Assembly: GCF_019059575.1 (NCBI RefSeq)
Contig: NW_024881704.1
Location: 372,001 to 436,000 of the forward strand
Reading direction: 5' to 3'
Length of the DNA: 64,000 nt
Origin: Amphibalanus amphitrite
Lineage: Eukaryota; Arthropoda; Thecostraca; Balanomorpha; Balanidae
Shown here: piece after piece, positions 36,561 to 49,496 of the stretch
Position numbering within the stretch: position 1 is the first letter of the stretch
Layout: the number at the start of each line of letters is the position of its first letter
Translations under genes and position numbers: made by a program
The notes under the pieces: generated by a model
Told to the model about the DNA's origin: nothing
What the model saw: the letters and a program-made list of their open reading frames with translations, nothing else
Databases searched by the model: none

Positions 36561-37734
36561 CTTATGCTGCTGAATTGTTGTTTTGTAACGACTATGTTAA
36601 AGAACGGCGCATCAAGTGCCAAGAGCAAAGAGCTGACAGATTCTCTTCTTGTTAACAAGCTACGACACTTGATTTATTGCATGTCAGTGTGAATTAGCAA
36701 GCACCCTTCCAGTGAATGCCGTCACCAAATGAAGCTCATGATTAACTAAGACATGACAATGGAATGCTGGTGTCTCCAGCAGCCGGTTTTCGATCGCGAT
36801 TCAATTTGTTTAGCCCCCATGGCCAGCTATGTGCGGTTATGGGTTGTCGAGGATTTTCATTCATTAGTGGATCTGAGATGCGATTAGTTCGAACCAAAGC
36901 AATAATAATTTTGTACATGGATTTATTATCTGTCAGCATACAGTGATAGCTAGATTTTGAAGGTTGCCAAGACGTTACCTTACGTCAGATTGTTTAAGTC
37001 CTAATCATTGCTGGCGAATGACAAGTGTTTGCCGTGTTGAGGATCCTAATCCACATCAGTTGGCAAAATCTGCATGTAGAAGTGTCATGAAGATGAGCTC
37101 TACCACGTGGCATACAAGCTACCGAACACTTATACGGAAACGCGCCACTCCCCTTACCTGTGTGTATCTCCTACCCCCCCCCCCCCTCCCTCCCCCCCCC
37201 CCGAGACCCGCAAATGCGGGGTCAGGGTCAACGCTATGCCATGGGCAGGGCTGGCAGCGCACCCACAGTCCGGCCTCATCGACAATACGACACCCGACAG
37301 CATTCCGATGGCTGTCTTATCCCGCGAGTGGCTCCAGGATGACCCTCTCCCCACCCGGACCGGCCGCACCCGCCCATAAAATCACCAGATTCCGTCTAGG
37401 CAGCGGTGTCTTCGGCGAAAATCTCCAGACTAAGGAACGTGACTGCGAATTTCACGTACTGTCAACATCGCAGTGCCAAAATGCGGCGGGTGGCGCGCTA
37501 CCGCGTAACGCTTGTCGCGTGGCGCAGTTGCGCCACTCGCAGCGCAGAGCTGCGCCGGATAATCCGCCAAGCCCCTCAAGGTCACGTTAAACATCTCTGC
37601 ATTATGCTAATCTGTCTTCGAGCCGCGTCCGTTGAGAGAGCGTCTATACGGCGAGTGGAGAGGTGACAGGGGGCCGGACGAGCCGCCCATTAGACCCCCG
37701 CCCCACCGCTTCCGGCACTGCGGTCGGCAGGGTT

Positions 37735-38035
37735 ACCGTCTCTGGTCACTGGTCCCACTGGTCACTGGTATCTGGTCTCTGGTCTCTGGTCACTGGCCAC
37801 TGGTCACTGGTCTCTGGTCTCTGGTTTCTAGTCTCTGGTCACTGGTCACTGGTCTCTGGTCTCTGGTCTCTGGTCACTGGTTTCTGGTCTCTGGTCATTG
37901 GTCACTGGTATCTGGTCTCTGGCCACTGGTTTCTAGTCTCTGGTCACTGGTCACTGGTATCTGGTCTCTGGTCTCTGGTCTCACTGGTCTCACTGATCTC
38001 TATTTACTGGCCACTGGTCTCTGTTCTCTGCTCAT
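37735..38035. repeat. Minisatellite of CTGGTCT / CTGGTCA units
   Basis: About 300 bp of tandem 7-bp units alternating CTGGTCT, CTGGTCA, CTGGTAT and CTGGCCA. Longer higher-order blocks recur, for example GGTTTCTAGTCTCTGGTCAC appears more than once. Three frames stay open through it and are not considered genes. Confidence 0.95.
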
Positions 38036-38692
38036 TTTGGTCAGTGTGACCGCAAATTCGCAGATGGCACGCAGTAGAATAATTTCGATGTTGAGAGGGG
38101 CACGTAAGCCGTATCTAAAAGGTGCAGCGCTGCTTAGTGCTTGACCATTAGGTGGATCGCTCGCAGTTAGCTTGTAATAACGCTTTACATGTTGTTATGC
38201 ATTAATGAACTAGGAAATAGATTCATGACGAAAAGATGCCTTTTTGCCCTAGCGCAAATTTTGAAGAATACATGAGCTGAGATCACAAATGGGAGCTACT
38301 ATAATCGTAAGCGACGATCAATTATCGATCGATCGACGATCGATTATAATCGTAGACGACGATAAGCTGGTAAAAGAATGAAAACACGCCAAATGATTCC
38401 AAGTTGACGGAGAACTGGGCTGAGAAAGCCACCCGAAGTAACCCTCTGGGTGTACCCAGCCACCATTGTGACACATATTAGCCCCATATATCAGCGCCAT
38501 AACCCGAATAGGGAACAGCACATGATCCTCTCATTCGCATTCAGATCTGGCCTCCCGCCAAGTGCTAAACGTAGTTGATGCGAGAGGCCTCCATCATCCG
38601 CTCAGGGGCGCGGAGTGTGTTGACGGGCGCACACATCACCGAGACAGCGGGGCCGCAGCCAGCACCGCTACCGGATATACAGTGCACGCACC

Positions 38693-38718
38693 GCACACAC
38701 ACACACATACACACACAT
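38693..38718. repeat. (CA)n microsatellite
   Basis: Short CA dinucleotide array with a single T interruption. Confidence 0.9.
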
Positions 38719-41700
38719 ATCAGATCGCCCCGCATCCCTCGCACACGACACTGTTGATTGTCGCACGGGCACTCGAGAAAATAAGAGTGGCTAATGCGTC
38801 CACAAAGAAATATCGGCGGCCGCGACACGTATCCATTAGGTATGTCAACAGGGCTCCGGTCGGCCGGCCCACACGGTGGGGACCAGCTGCCGTCCGTCCC
38901 GGGGTCGAATGCGAGCCGAGGCACGACTATCGGACCGACCGACCGGCCGGCTACGGCCTCTCCAGCCCACAGCCGGAACCGTTTTGGCCGGAGGTGGCCA
39001 CAGCGACACACCATGCATCATGCATCTGTGTAGTTTTCTACATGTTTAACTATATGTAGCTTGTGGGGTGCGGTGAAGTGCCCTGAATTCTGCTTGAGAT
39101 GAATACCAATTACAAAAAAAAACACCGTGTTCAGCTGCCATTTGAAGTGGTAATTTATGCCATTTTAAGTCATTTTAAGTGGACGAGAAAATGGTGTATC
39201 AAATACGAGTATGGTGATGGATACCTACTTGCTGAGAGAGATAGCGTTTAACATACAATCCGTAAAACCATTCAAGCCCTGATGCTCAGTTTCTGGCAGA
39301 ATTCACCGAGTAGTTAATTCTTATGGCTTTATTATATGTCACGAACAATTTTCAGCTCCAAATGGGGATAATCATCACACAAAAGCCATTGTCAAGTTCG
39401 ATTCCAAACCGCACTTGAGCCTCTGAAGCTGCTTTTGCCCTGTTTTGAGGCTGAGTCCTCCGTCATAATTCCTCCACCCGCGGCTCCATCGACCCATGTG
39501 TATGTACGGTTCGAGCAGCGACCCCGTGCCGTTCCGTTTCCTGCGGCCGACCTCGCGTGAGATGACGCAACGGGCGGGGGCGAGCCCGGCGATGGGTCTC
39601 GTCACTAGAAAGCAGGTCCCATCACAGACAGGCACACGGAGATATCGGGCAGGGAGACGAGGCGATACCACTGCCGACCGGGCGGGCCGAGGGCGACGCA
39701 CCGTCTGTTGTTGTAGGACCAGCCACAGGAAAATAGATACCACGCATAGCGCGATGTAATTAATCCCATAAGGGAATAGACGCGTGTGGTGTAATATAAT
39801 TTACTGACAGCGAACAATACTAATCCCCAAAATTTGCAAAATTGATATCGATGTAAACGGCTATAATGAATGACAAGCATTAAATAACCTATTTATCTAC
39901 AAATTTCAGGCTGAACGACACCTAAGCTTGGTGCATCTTGGTGCTCTTAGCAGCATGGTGAAAGTACTAACACTTCGGTATTTCAACAGCTACATCACGG
40001 TCATCCCTTTGCGATTTTACACGGGAGTGACGGGCAGCCGCCGTATCTGTTTCTATGTGAATCGGCGGCGGTCGCTGAGGGCCACGCGCGGCACCCTGGC
40101 CCAGTCACCTTCCGCCTTCCCGTAAAAGGCCACCAGATCGCCACCGTCGCGCCGGTCTAGACCGTTTGAGGGCCATGAGCACGAGCGTTCGGCGACCTCC
40201 CGGCGGCGCGGCGGCGCGGCGGCCTGCCGGGCTTACCTCATGTCCCCCGAGAGGGCCGACGCCAGACGTCGCGCCGAACGACAGCGACTGAATATTTAGA
40301 TGCGTCGTGGGCACTGCAATGATACGTGGATAAGGAAATACGATACAGTCGAATGACAGGCATTGTTTAAGGCGCGGGGCGAGATAGAGATCTGGGGAGA
40401 AGCTACAGGAGTCGCCTCCATTTAGATAACGTTTAGCCCGTCCGTTTTGAAATAACGTACCGTAAATTTGGCTTGGCAGGGGATCAATTTGTCCGTATAA
40501 GGCGGTCGGAAAGGACTATGGTGAATGTCGCTGAGGAGAGCGCCAATAATGTCTTCTGGGTAGATGGTTGTTTTCACCTTGGCTGTCCAACTGCGGTTAT
40601 CTGTGCGGGCTGGGCAATAAATCAATCATCGCTCCATCAGATAGCGTGGTGTCGGACGACGCATGGCGAGGGGACTCCAGACTCGTGGCGGAGGACATCC
40701 GCATGGACTGGCCCGCCGAGTTGGAGGTAGTGTGAGTGCCATATTCAGACACTCCATCTGCAGCGGGGACACTCATACGAGTGATAAAACTCTCTGACTC
40801 GTAACGGGCTAAATAGCATTAGACCGACGCATTAGACGCATTAGACTAAATAGCATTAGACGAAGTATGAGTGTGGTGCTTTCATACCAAAATAATCCTG
40901 CCTTACAATAAATCTAGCGCAACAACAGGTCGTAAGTGCCTTCACAGGGAAAACGTGGAGTGAAAACGATATCTTTTGCCTACTCTAGGATCGAGCTTAC
41001 GTATCCTTAGTCCAAAATCGATCAGACATCGAAAGTCGAAAATAAGCCCTCACCAAATCCAGCTTACTGACCGGAATGTCCATGGACCGTTGTTCAAATC
41101 CTTCTCATGCAGTTGCGCAGCGCTGACTTTCTTTTCCAGCTACTGAATCAAAAATTTTACGCCAATGATGTATTTATGGACAATGCCAACAAATAAAAAA
41201 CGCTGGGCGCCGGAGTTTTCACTCCCGGACAAATCCGTCAGGGCCTTAATTGACAAACGTTGTTGTATTGATAAACTCGGCAGCTTATCCTAACCGCGGC
41301 TCCGCGCCGGCTGTCTGTCAAATCATTTTATCCCTGGAGTGCCGGACTAGACAGCCGGGCACTAGCAATATAGTGTGCGTCACAATTGAAACACCTGCGC
41401 TTGGTACCCTGTAGTGGCCAGTCAGTAAGTCATTTATCGAAGATCGCTAACGCTAACTTCTTACGTTGCAGTGCCTCACTTCTGGTATTTACATCGAGCG
41501 ACTCTCCTTCCAGGGGCCTGGGGAACCGATAAAAAAACATACGAGTAGGTAAAAGCAGGGAATATACGCCCACCAATTGAAACCGTTCACTGTTATTCGC
41601 CTTTTTTATTCAGAGGGATGGTCTGACCTTTCCCTGTTCCGACGCCTGTATATACTGTTTATACAGACAGATGCATGAAAACCAGGAAGTCTCAGAAGTG

Positions 41701-44649
41701 ATTCATGATTCATTGCACAATGCACAGGGGTATTCTTTAGCGTGAACAATGTATAAACGAACACGAAAAGATACGGTTCGTCAGCTGAGCGCACCTGAGC
41801 GATGCGTGAGGGTATAATAGCCTTATACACCATTTCTCCATGGGAGAGTTGGACTAATCAGGTTTTATTGCCATCAGCTAGATATAACGTCTTGATTTTC
41901 ATTCCATGACATAATTTCTGCAGATGCCAGCAAAACGATGCAATGTGTCGTCCATGTCAGGCTGCCACAAGCTGTTTCCTTTCCACTGAAAAGCCGGTCG
42001 GCCATCCGCGGGAGGCCCAGGGAGTGTATCGCTCGATATATTGACAATGAGCGTGGCTGGACGGTTTTTTGCCTCCCGCCGGGCCAGACGGGAAATAATG
42101 CCTGTCGACACCGGCTTAGCCCATCATTCCATATATCCTACACTATCTCCTCATCGGAAGACATGTAATAAATACCAAAAGCAGAGGCACGACTTTCCTA
42201 TTAGGGGCTTATGTGAGCGATGTAGTGAATTCACTGACACAAATAGTTTCCATGGTAGTCGTTCACCTTTTAAAGGAATATCGATCAATTTCATGGAACA
42301 GAACTCATGCCTTATGCCATATCATGATATACATATTTTAAAGTTGCATGCCGTCTACATGGCCTTCAGGCAGCTCGAATAGTTCCTTAATCCTTCCTGA
42401 TTTTTTTTTTTTGGGGGGGGAGGGGCAGAAACGAATTTCTACACTATGTAATGTATCCATCAAATAATATAACCTTCTAATAAATTGAAAACTCTACGAG
42501 CTATGACAGCCGCAGTTGCGGAGGTCTGCTGAGCAAATAAACGAACAATAAAAATGATCAACAGATGGTGCAGGCCAATAAAAGCATGGCATATGGCAAA
42601 TCATATGCCATTTATCAGTAAACTGAAATTGCCTTTTTCAATTAATTATTGGATCGAGCAAAAGGAAAGAAACTGGATATATCCTTCCACGATCATGATC
42701 TGGTCCGATCCTGATTTCACGCCGCCGGAAAACCGGTTTCAGGTAGTACAAAGTACGCTCAGGAAGACGAGTGATCTCATCAGGGCCGACACAGGCCATT
42801 TCAGTCGCGAACTCGGCCTCAGATGTGCTGGTTTTCATGCAGACAGCGGCGCGGCCTGGGTGCCATTAGGGCGGCTAATCTGCGCCGAGCCAGGACAGGG
42901 ACCTCAGATAGCGCTGACGAGCGTCTCTCGATGAGTCATTGAAACGCTAGACAAATACACATCCAGGATGAAAAATACGCGTCATGACTCACACGGCGCA
43001 GAAGTGTATGTGTCTTGGGCAGCAAACGTGTCTGTTTCTTGGCCACAGCGTGTGTAAAGTAACGAGCGCATATACAGGCCGAACAATGAGCATACATGAA
43101 CGTCTGCCTTCTTGTCAGGTTTGGATCCCTGGCAGAGGAGCGCTCGTGTGGAGTATCTTTCATACCTGATGCGCTCTCAAATGACCACAAATCAGCACTC
43201 ACACTGGCCGTTTGAAAGGGCGGCTGTCTGACGTATGTCACATCTCCGACCGGGGCCCGTGCGTGCCACGGTCACAGGGTCACAGGTCGGCCCGGAACGA
43301 CGAGAGGTCAGCGGTGCGCCGTCTCCAATGCAGGTCACGCCCAGACGAAGGTCGCCACGAGTCTGATCACTCGAGCTCGGCTCCGTGGACACAGGTGACG
43401 CGCGGACAGAGACGGACAGACCGTGTCCTCCGCCATCGGACACGGTGGACACTATCGGAGGACACGGTCTGGCTGCCGCATTGGTCGCCCTGTCGCGGCC
43501 TTCGCACCGGGACAGCCAAACACATCAGTTTACATACGCAGTCCACGCCGCCGTGCATACCAAGTGTGATCTAAAAGTGGGTGAGAAACCTGGAATGTGC
43601 GCTGTGTGGTAACCTCAAGGACTAGACACGGCGTAGCAATACGTCCAAGTAGACGTACGAAGATTGACACACATGACAGTCTTAGACATGCCGTCTCTCC
43701 GACAATCGACAAGACGTACCAAGCTCGATAGACATCCCGCAGATCCACTCCTCCCATGAAGCTGTCAGGACAAAATCCCCAATGCGTCTCTGCACCACCG
43801 CGCACGTCGCGTGCCAACAAAAATGCGCCAAACGACCGCAGGCGAGCAGCGAGAGAAGCGGAACACTGGCAGCGCGCAGCTGGTAGCCAGCAGCGGCAGC
43901 GCGGCGGTGCGTTTGAAGTCGACACCTGCCGGTCCGCTCAGAGCGGACTGAGCCGGTTGAGCGGGTTTTGAACCCACTCAGCACAGACTCCTGTTCGTCT
44001 AGCCGCTCGCCGCGGCGCCAGTGCATCGTGTCTAGTTAATGAGCTGTCCATCCGGCCGGTTACGCTATAAATGAATCGTCAGTCGTTGTTCTATTGTTTA
44101 GTGAAGCGCTCCTTATCCGGGAAATCGCCCGATTGAGCTGATTTTTTAGCACCGTGTTTTGATTAGATCAATGACGTCGTCTAGGAAGTGGACTCCACAG
44201 GGTCATGATCAGGCTTCCTCTAATCCTACGTCAGTCTCCCGGCAGCCTGTCGCCGACACACCTCTCCCGCTGACGTCGACACTTCGAGCCGGGACAAGTC
44301 TCGGTCCGCGCCGGAGGAGCCGCAGCGCGCCCAGATACCGGATCGGCCAAGGACAAAAACAGCGATTCCGCCTCATAAGGGCGCTCGCTCGGGGCCCGTC
44401 CAAACCGTCTGCCCACCTACCGTATATCGCGGTCGAGAATCAGACGACCGCTGACCTGACGACCGGCGCACCGCTCAGTCCACTGGCACAGGATCCACAC
44501 AGTCCACCGGCGACCGATCCACAGTCCACAGACGACGAGTCACAGTCCACCGCGACGGAGGCGGCGAGGCGACACGGACACGGAGCGACCCACCCGAGTG
44601 TCCCCACCGGACGGCGGCGGCGGCTCGACTGCCGGACTCCGGGGTGAAT

Positions 44650-44740
44650 CCAGCCTCGGTGGCGGCGGCGGCGCGCCGAGGGGAGGGGCGGAGCGGAGGG
44701 GGCGGGGCGAGTGACCGCCGCCGCCGCCGCTACCGTCCCG
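44650..44740 (+). promoter_or_regulatory. GC-box-rich CpG island, possible promoter
   Basis: A CpG-dense stretch with (GGC)n near 44659, tandem GC boxes (GGGGCGG and GGGGCGGGGCG at about 44681-44709) and a (CGC)n run near 44715. It ends just ahead of an ATG followed by a consensus splice donor. Promoter activity is inferred from composition and position only. Confidence 0.35.
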
Positions 44741-44760
44741 TCCCGGTGGACACCTTTGAT

Positions 44761-44793
44761 ATGGCCGATACGGTACACTGTGTGATTATCCAG
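44761..44793 (+). CDS. Candidate first coding exon (MADTVHCVIIQ)
   Basis: An ATG with G at +4 opens eleven codons, ending exactly at a textbook donor CAG|GTATGT (44791-44799), about 20 bp after a GC-box island. The exon would end in phase 0. I do not recognise the peptide and could not find a convincing second exon downstream in the window, so the gene, if real, has a long intron. It could also be coincidence. Confidence 0.3.
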
Positions 44794-46670
44794 GTATGTT
44801 TACATGTATGGGTTTCAGGCTAAGTGGTGAAACGCAGCTTTGAATTATTCGTAGATAGCAGTCCTGGAAGCAAAGTGAAGAAAGGACTAAAAATGATTTA
44901 CCTATGGATGCACAAAAATGAGGTCAATGTTTGCAGTGATTGTTAGTTATTTGAAAAGGATTACGGTACTGGAAAAAATCCTTTCAGCGTGATATTTTGG
45001 GTAAAACACAGTGTTCTAAAAAGTTCAAAATCACCGGCCACCGCAACCACCGCTAATCCCTCTAAACCCGGCTCCAGGGCCGCGAAACAAAAATGAACAA
45101 CCTAGAGCGCCCCCTTATCCCCCCTTTCGCGTGCGCACACACACACACTGACCAGATCTCTGGGCAGCCGTCCCAGCTTGGTTGTTTATGTGGCGATTTG
45201 GACGCCGGCGCGGCATGCTAAGTGGCCGAGTGCGCGCTGCATTTGGGGGGCGGACACCAGGCCGAGCGGCGGGCGGTGACGCAATGGGGAAGGATGGGGA
45301 GGACGGGGCTGCCGGGAGTCCTACAAGAGTCCATACCACAAAGAGTCCTAAGCGTAATGAACATACCGGAATCCTCCTTGAGTCGCGATATTTTTTCTTG
45401 TAGTATTTATGTTTTACACCGAACTGTTCACAGGCAGCGCAGCTTGACAAAATAAATACGCATGAAGTTCTGGTGATCCCAAACTGTTTCTTTCGCCTCC
45501 GAAAAAGGCTCCCAGTGCTAAATTGTCGTCTTTCCATTCGTTTGAGCCCACCGATTCGCTTAAGACGTTACCAACGGTGCCAATTGCTCAGGTTAAGTAC
45601 CAACCAAATTGGCGAGGAATCACCCTTTGGTCAGCATGGGTGAGCAGGGATAAAAATTGATAAATTGTGCTCATTGACCAGCCCCAGCCATAGACCTTCA
45701 CGAATTATAGGTGCCATTTACATTATACAGCATATAGCGCACTTAATCAGCACCATTATCCACGCATTTACGTCCGTTCTTTCGAGATTGTGTCGATTAT
45801 GCCAATCGGAAAAGGAGCTTGAATGGAGACCTTTCGGCTGCCATCCTTCTGAATTGCAAAGAGAATCCCATGTGAGTGCTTTGAAAAAGTTTCCCTGAAA
45901 CGATTTAGAAAGTTTCGGTGGCATTTGGAAGTATTCGTCCACAATTCTGCGACCGGCGTAAAGGACAGTGCCCAAGAGGCAATGAAATACAGGTAGCTGG
46001 GTATCCGGTAACCCCCGGCGACTTTGAAAACTGGCTGGTGTTGTCATTCCAGCTGGGGCCGAGTTTGCAGAATCAGTTGAAAAATGTGCCGCGACCTGCG
46101 ACTAAGGCTTGACCGAATGAGCTAGCCTGATAAGTGTAAAAAAAAAATATTGGCAACTAAAAAATACCTACCGAAACTCTGTCCCAAAGACTGTTTCTAG
46201 CGTTTCGTTTCAATTCACCACCAGCTCATGTATACCTGAACTAACATATTAAAGTTATTTCAGCCGCACCTACATTAAATTTATGAACACAGATCCATAC
46301 ATGAAGTATATTTGGCCGAAGTCATCCAGTGCTTACTCGCAGGTATGTGTTATTTCGTCGACGCTCGTGTTTCTTCTGCCCCGTTCACTGAAAGCCGCAC
46401 TTTGTAACGCTTACACAAACGCACTGCTTACCTGTATACCATAAATGCGCAATACGCACACACGTTATTTCACCAAACAGCATGCGAACGGCAATACGTC
46501 TTACCTTCGCACACAAAGCCGATGGCTATTTTCCGTCGAGTCCGAACCGGCTACCTCGTGAATAGATAGCAGCGCCGGACTGAAGACGGATATCATTTGT
46601 CTTCCATGAATATTGGACGTTGACAAAAAGCGACCCGAGGCCGGCGCACAGACTGGCCCCTGGTTGGTCG

Positions 46671-46700
46671 ATGTATGTGTGTGTGTGGGGGGGGGGGGTG
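46671..46700. repeat. (TG)n and (G)n tract
   Basis: A TG dinucleotide run continuing into twelve G residues. Confidence 0.9.
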
Positions 46701-47022
46701 TTTGAATCGGATTGCTTGAATGCGTATTCACTGCTGACCAAAGGCGCCAACGATAAATGCCCGGCGTGATCACGCATTTTGATGGATTATGCTCGCGCAC
46801 TCGTGGAATATATGGTTGAATTCGCATACAGTGAGCTGTACTACAAATCTTAGTGGCACTTACCGTTAACCGATAAGTTTATTTGGCACGGTAGGTATGT
46901 AAAGTTATTCCTATTACCCACGCACAACAACGGAATAAATGAAATTAACGAACGTTAACTTTTATCACCTAAGTAGCCACTTATGATAGCGGTGTATTAT
47001 AGCCGGTAAAGAACGCTTTTAA

Positions 47023-47949
47023 CCCGGCAGTTGCTGGGGTATTTCGCCACCCACCGTTTGCTGGGGGGGGGGGGGGGGGCGTTAAACGTCCCCAGCCGAT
47101 AACTCGAGAACCAATAAGCGCAGCGAAACGCACGAGGCGGCAAACGAAAGAGCGCGACGAGACGCTTCAGATAAGTACTTTAAAGTTGAATTTTGAGGTC
47201 ACAGGTCGGGTCAAGGTCAGGTCAAACACCTGAAATCGGGCTTTCAGTAGCATGGACTTCAGGACTTTGCAATGGGCGCCTCTCGCCATAAACTCTGTCA
47301 AAACGGTGCACAATCCATCTTATAAGGCCTACAAGAGTGTCAGCTCCATGAAGGGGTCAGTCAAGCATAGGTCAGGGTCAAGATCAGGTCAACCGGGTAG
47401 GCACATATCCCCGAAAATCAAAACTGATATTCGCAGCCTGTGACACATGTTTTACAGGTAATTTAGGGCGCAGAACACGATGGTGACATTCATTTTATCA
47501 TATATGTACGTGTTTGGCTCAAAAAGTTCAATTTAAGAAATGCATGTATCATGGTCGTGAAGTAGTCACGAAAAATTGCCAAGATTCAGTTCAAGATTAT
47601 GGAAAATGCGGAACGATAATCAATAATCGAAGATAGCCATTTGATTGATCATGGTATTGGCAGTCTAATGGCGTTTACGGCATGTCTGTATGTCTATTCT
47701 GTGATTTTATATGATTTTTTGAACATATGCCGTTTTTGGTCGAAAACTCAGAAATCATGACGTCACTAAAACCTCGATATCTCAAAAATTTTCCGACCGA
47801 TTTTTTTGAAACTTTGTCACAATAAACTTCAATCAATTCCCTACAGGTACCTAAAATTTGGCGCGTCTGCGGCGCGCCGTTTTTATGCTATGGCCCGGCG
47901 AAAAAAGTGGGGGCGTTTAACGCCCCCCCCCCCCCCAGCAACTCGCGGG
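47023..47949. mobile_element. piggyBac-like TTAA element A (non-autonomous)
   Basis: Flanked by TTAA on both sides (47019-47022 and 47950-47953). The ends CCCGGCAGTTGCTGGGG and, at the right, the complement of CCCGCGAGTTGCTGGGG match in 15 of 17 positions. Inside each end lies a long G-run followed by a small hairpin, GGGGCGTTAAACG..CCCC. TTAA duplications and CCC..GGG termini are characteristic of piggyBac-type elements. The interior has no transposase frame. It shares end architecture with the element at 55139-56811. Confidence 0.7.
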
Positions 47950-48002
47950 TTAATGGATGGATAAATTCTTTCTTTTTCTAGTCACAGCTATATATACCCC
48001 GC

Positions 48003-49077
48003 TGGCATCTGTGTGGGCAAACTCTCCGATACCAACCAAAGACAGAGCACCTGGGAGTCCAACTGAGCTCGCAGTTACAGGGCGCCAACCAGGTAGCCGA
48101 ACGAATCCGTAGGGGCAGGGGTGCATTTTTCGGTCTGTCCCCAGCTGGCATGTTCAGTCCGTTTCTACCGGGGGCAGACAAAGCCTTTCTCTGGCGTGCG
48201 ATTGTGTCCCCAACCATGCTCTATGGCTGCTCTATTTCCCTTTTGAGTTCCGCGGACATCGAACGCTTAGAACGGTGGCAGGCAACTGCGCTTAAAGGGA
48301 CACTCCCACCTTAACATTAGTTTTGAGTTGAGATAGCCAAATTGGTGGCCATGGCCTGCAAATACCGGTTTGGGCACTCACAACATCGAAAAATGCTTTA
48401 ATTCGAAGATATGGAATTTCAAACTTGCAGTTTTCGGATTCTAAGGGGCTAATGCATTGGAATGCCCCCTTAGAATTTGTGACGTCAGCGGAGATCTAAC
48501 GATTTTTAAATCTTAGACTAAAACCATCGTTAACACGTGGTGGTATACGCTGCTTTGCGCGCAACGTCTGCCGCACTTTAAGGCTGCCAAAGTATTGCTT
48601 CCAAATAAAGTCGCTAGTAACAGGGGAGATCCCAAAAAGTAAACAAAAGTAAAAGCCTAATATCTTGAAAACCAGTGAATATTTTTCGGTGAAATTTGGT
48701 AGATATTCGTTTTCGCTCTTTCTGAACCAAGGGACATCACTTTCATGCCAATTCATTAACTTTTTTGAAGGTGGGAGGGTCCCTTTAAGGCAGCGTTAAG
48801 GCTACCGCGAAGTGCTCATCACTCAGCGCTGATGAAAGCACTTAACATCCCCAATGTTCAGGCACTGTTGCGCCGCTCGCAATTTGCTGCCCTCAGGGAT
48901 GCTTTTGATGGGGACCATCGTCTCCGTGACGTTTTGTTCAGTGCATTAGCGCGAATTTTTCTGAACACAAGTTCTACGAGACATACTGGCTCGATTGTAA
49001 ACCATGTGCTCGCCTTGTGTGATGGAAGCCTTGGTAGCATTGTCAGGATCGCTGGCGGCCACGTATCGCCCGAGTGA
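48003..49077 (+). pseudogene. 5'-truncated LINE reverse transcriptase remnant, split by a MITE
   Basis: Two plus-strand blocks, 48003-48295 and 48789-49077, together read as the C-terminal part of a LINE reverse transcriptase: EHLGVQLSS, then FLWRAIVSPTMLYGCSI, then SADIERLERWQATALK in the first block; LRLPRSAHHSALMKALNIP and ALLRRSQFAALRDAF in the second. These are the thumb and connection motifs downstream of the polymerase active site, which itself is missing. Removing the intervening MITE with one TTAA copy would leave the frame continuous. The remnant's 3' UTR continues to 49250 and, past the Gypsy insertion, 53863-53946, where AATAAA (53920-53925) and (GAT)n form its tail. Its clade is not clear to me. 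Confidence 0.8.
48296..48784. mobile_element. TTAA MITE (Kolobok-like) inside the LINE remnant
   Basis: Ends AGGGACACTCCCACCTT and its near-complement (16 of 17) are flanked by TTAA at 48292-48295 and 48785-48788. The 489-bp body is AT-rich without coding. TTAA duplications with AGGG termini fit Kolobok-type elements better than piggyBac. The insertion sits at a Leu-Lys codon pair of the LINE coding sequence, which proves the order of events: LINE first, MITE later. Confidence 0.85.
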
Positions 49078-49250
49078 GTAACATGTCCTACTGTCCCCTG
49101 TGGCTTAACCGACTCACTACGATGGCTGATGGCCCAGAACGATACCTGTGCCTGGAGCCTCGTCAGACTGTTGACATGCGATGCTCTCAATCAAGGCCAT
49201 TCATAGGCCCCGTCGGCTGAAAAGCTGATCGTACTCGTAGTGTATGTAGG

Positions 49251-49464
49251 TGTAGTGTCCACCGCCGTCTCCGGATTCCGATGTATTCTCACAAACTCGC
49301 GGTGCAAAACACTAAGGCACTGCCGTGCTGTGCGGCCGGGCGGAGCCTCTCGACTGCTGGCTCTGACTGGAGCCGAGCAGGGTGCGGCCGCCTCACACTC
49401 GTATTACCGGGGGCCCGATGCCGAGCCTCGGACACCCGATGCACTAGGTACTCGATACACTACA
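49251..49464 (-). repeat. 3' LTR of Gypsy element
   Basis: A 214-bp direct terminal repeat with 7-bp inverted ends TGTAGTG/CACTACA. Identical to 53644-53857 on reading base by base. Confidence 0.95.
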
Positions 49465-49496
49465 CATTCCCCCCTCTCGCAAAAAAAGGAACAGCA

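Larger units (their letters stand above)
35434..47018. other. Long intergenic region
   Basis: No supported gene over 11.6 kb apart from one candidate first exon listed separately. Contents: (TTG)n, a short-unit minisatellite, (CA)n, poly(C) runs at 37174-37202, a short ATCGAT-rich palindrome (38316-38366), a GC-rich patch (40190-40260), poly(T)/poly(G) at 42401-42420, a GC-box island (44650-44740) and (TG)n/(G)n at 46671-46700. Confidence 0.45.

Noticed and set aside
38316..38366. ATCGATCGAT-rich palindrome
   Set aside because: Short, low-complexity, single occurrence; no regulatory reading I can defend.
44159..44647. 162-codon Ser/Thr/Pro/Arg-rich frame upstream of the GC-box island
   Set aside because: Composition follows the GC-rich DNA; no domain. 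It might be 5' UTR sequence of the candidate gene, but there is no evidence.
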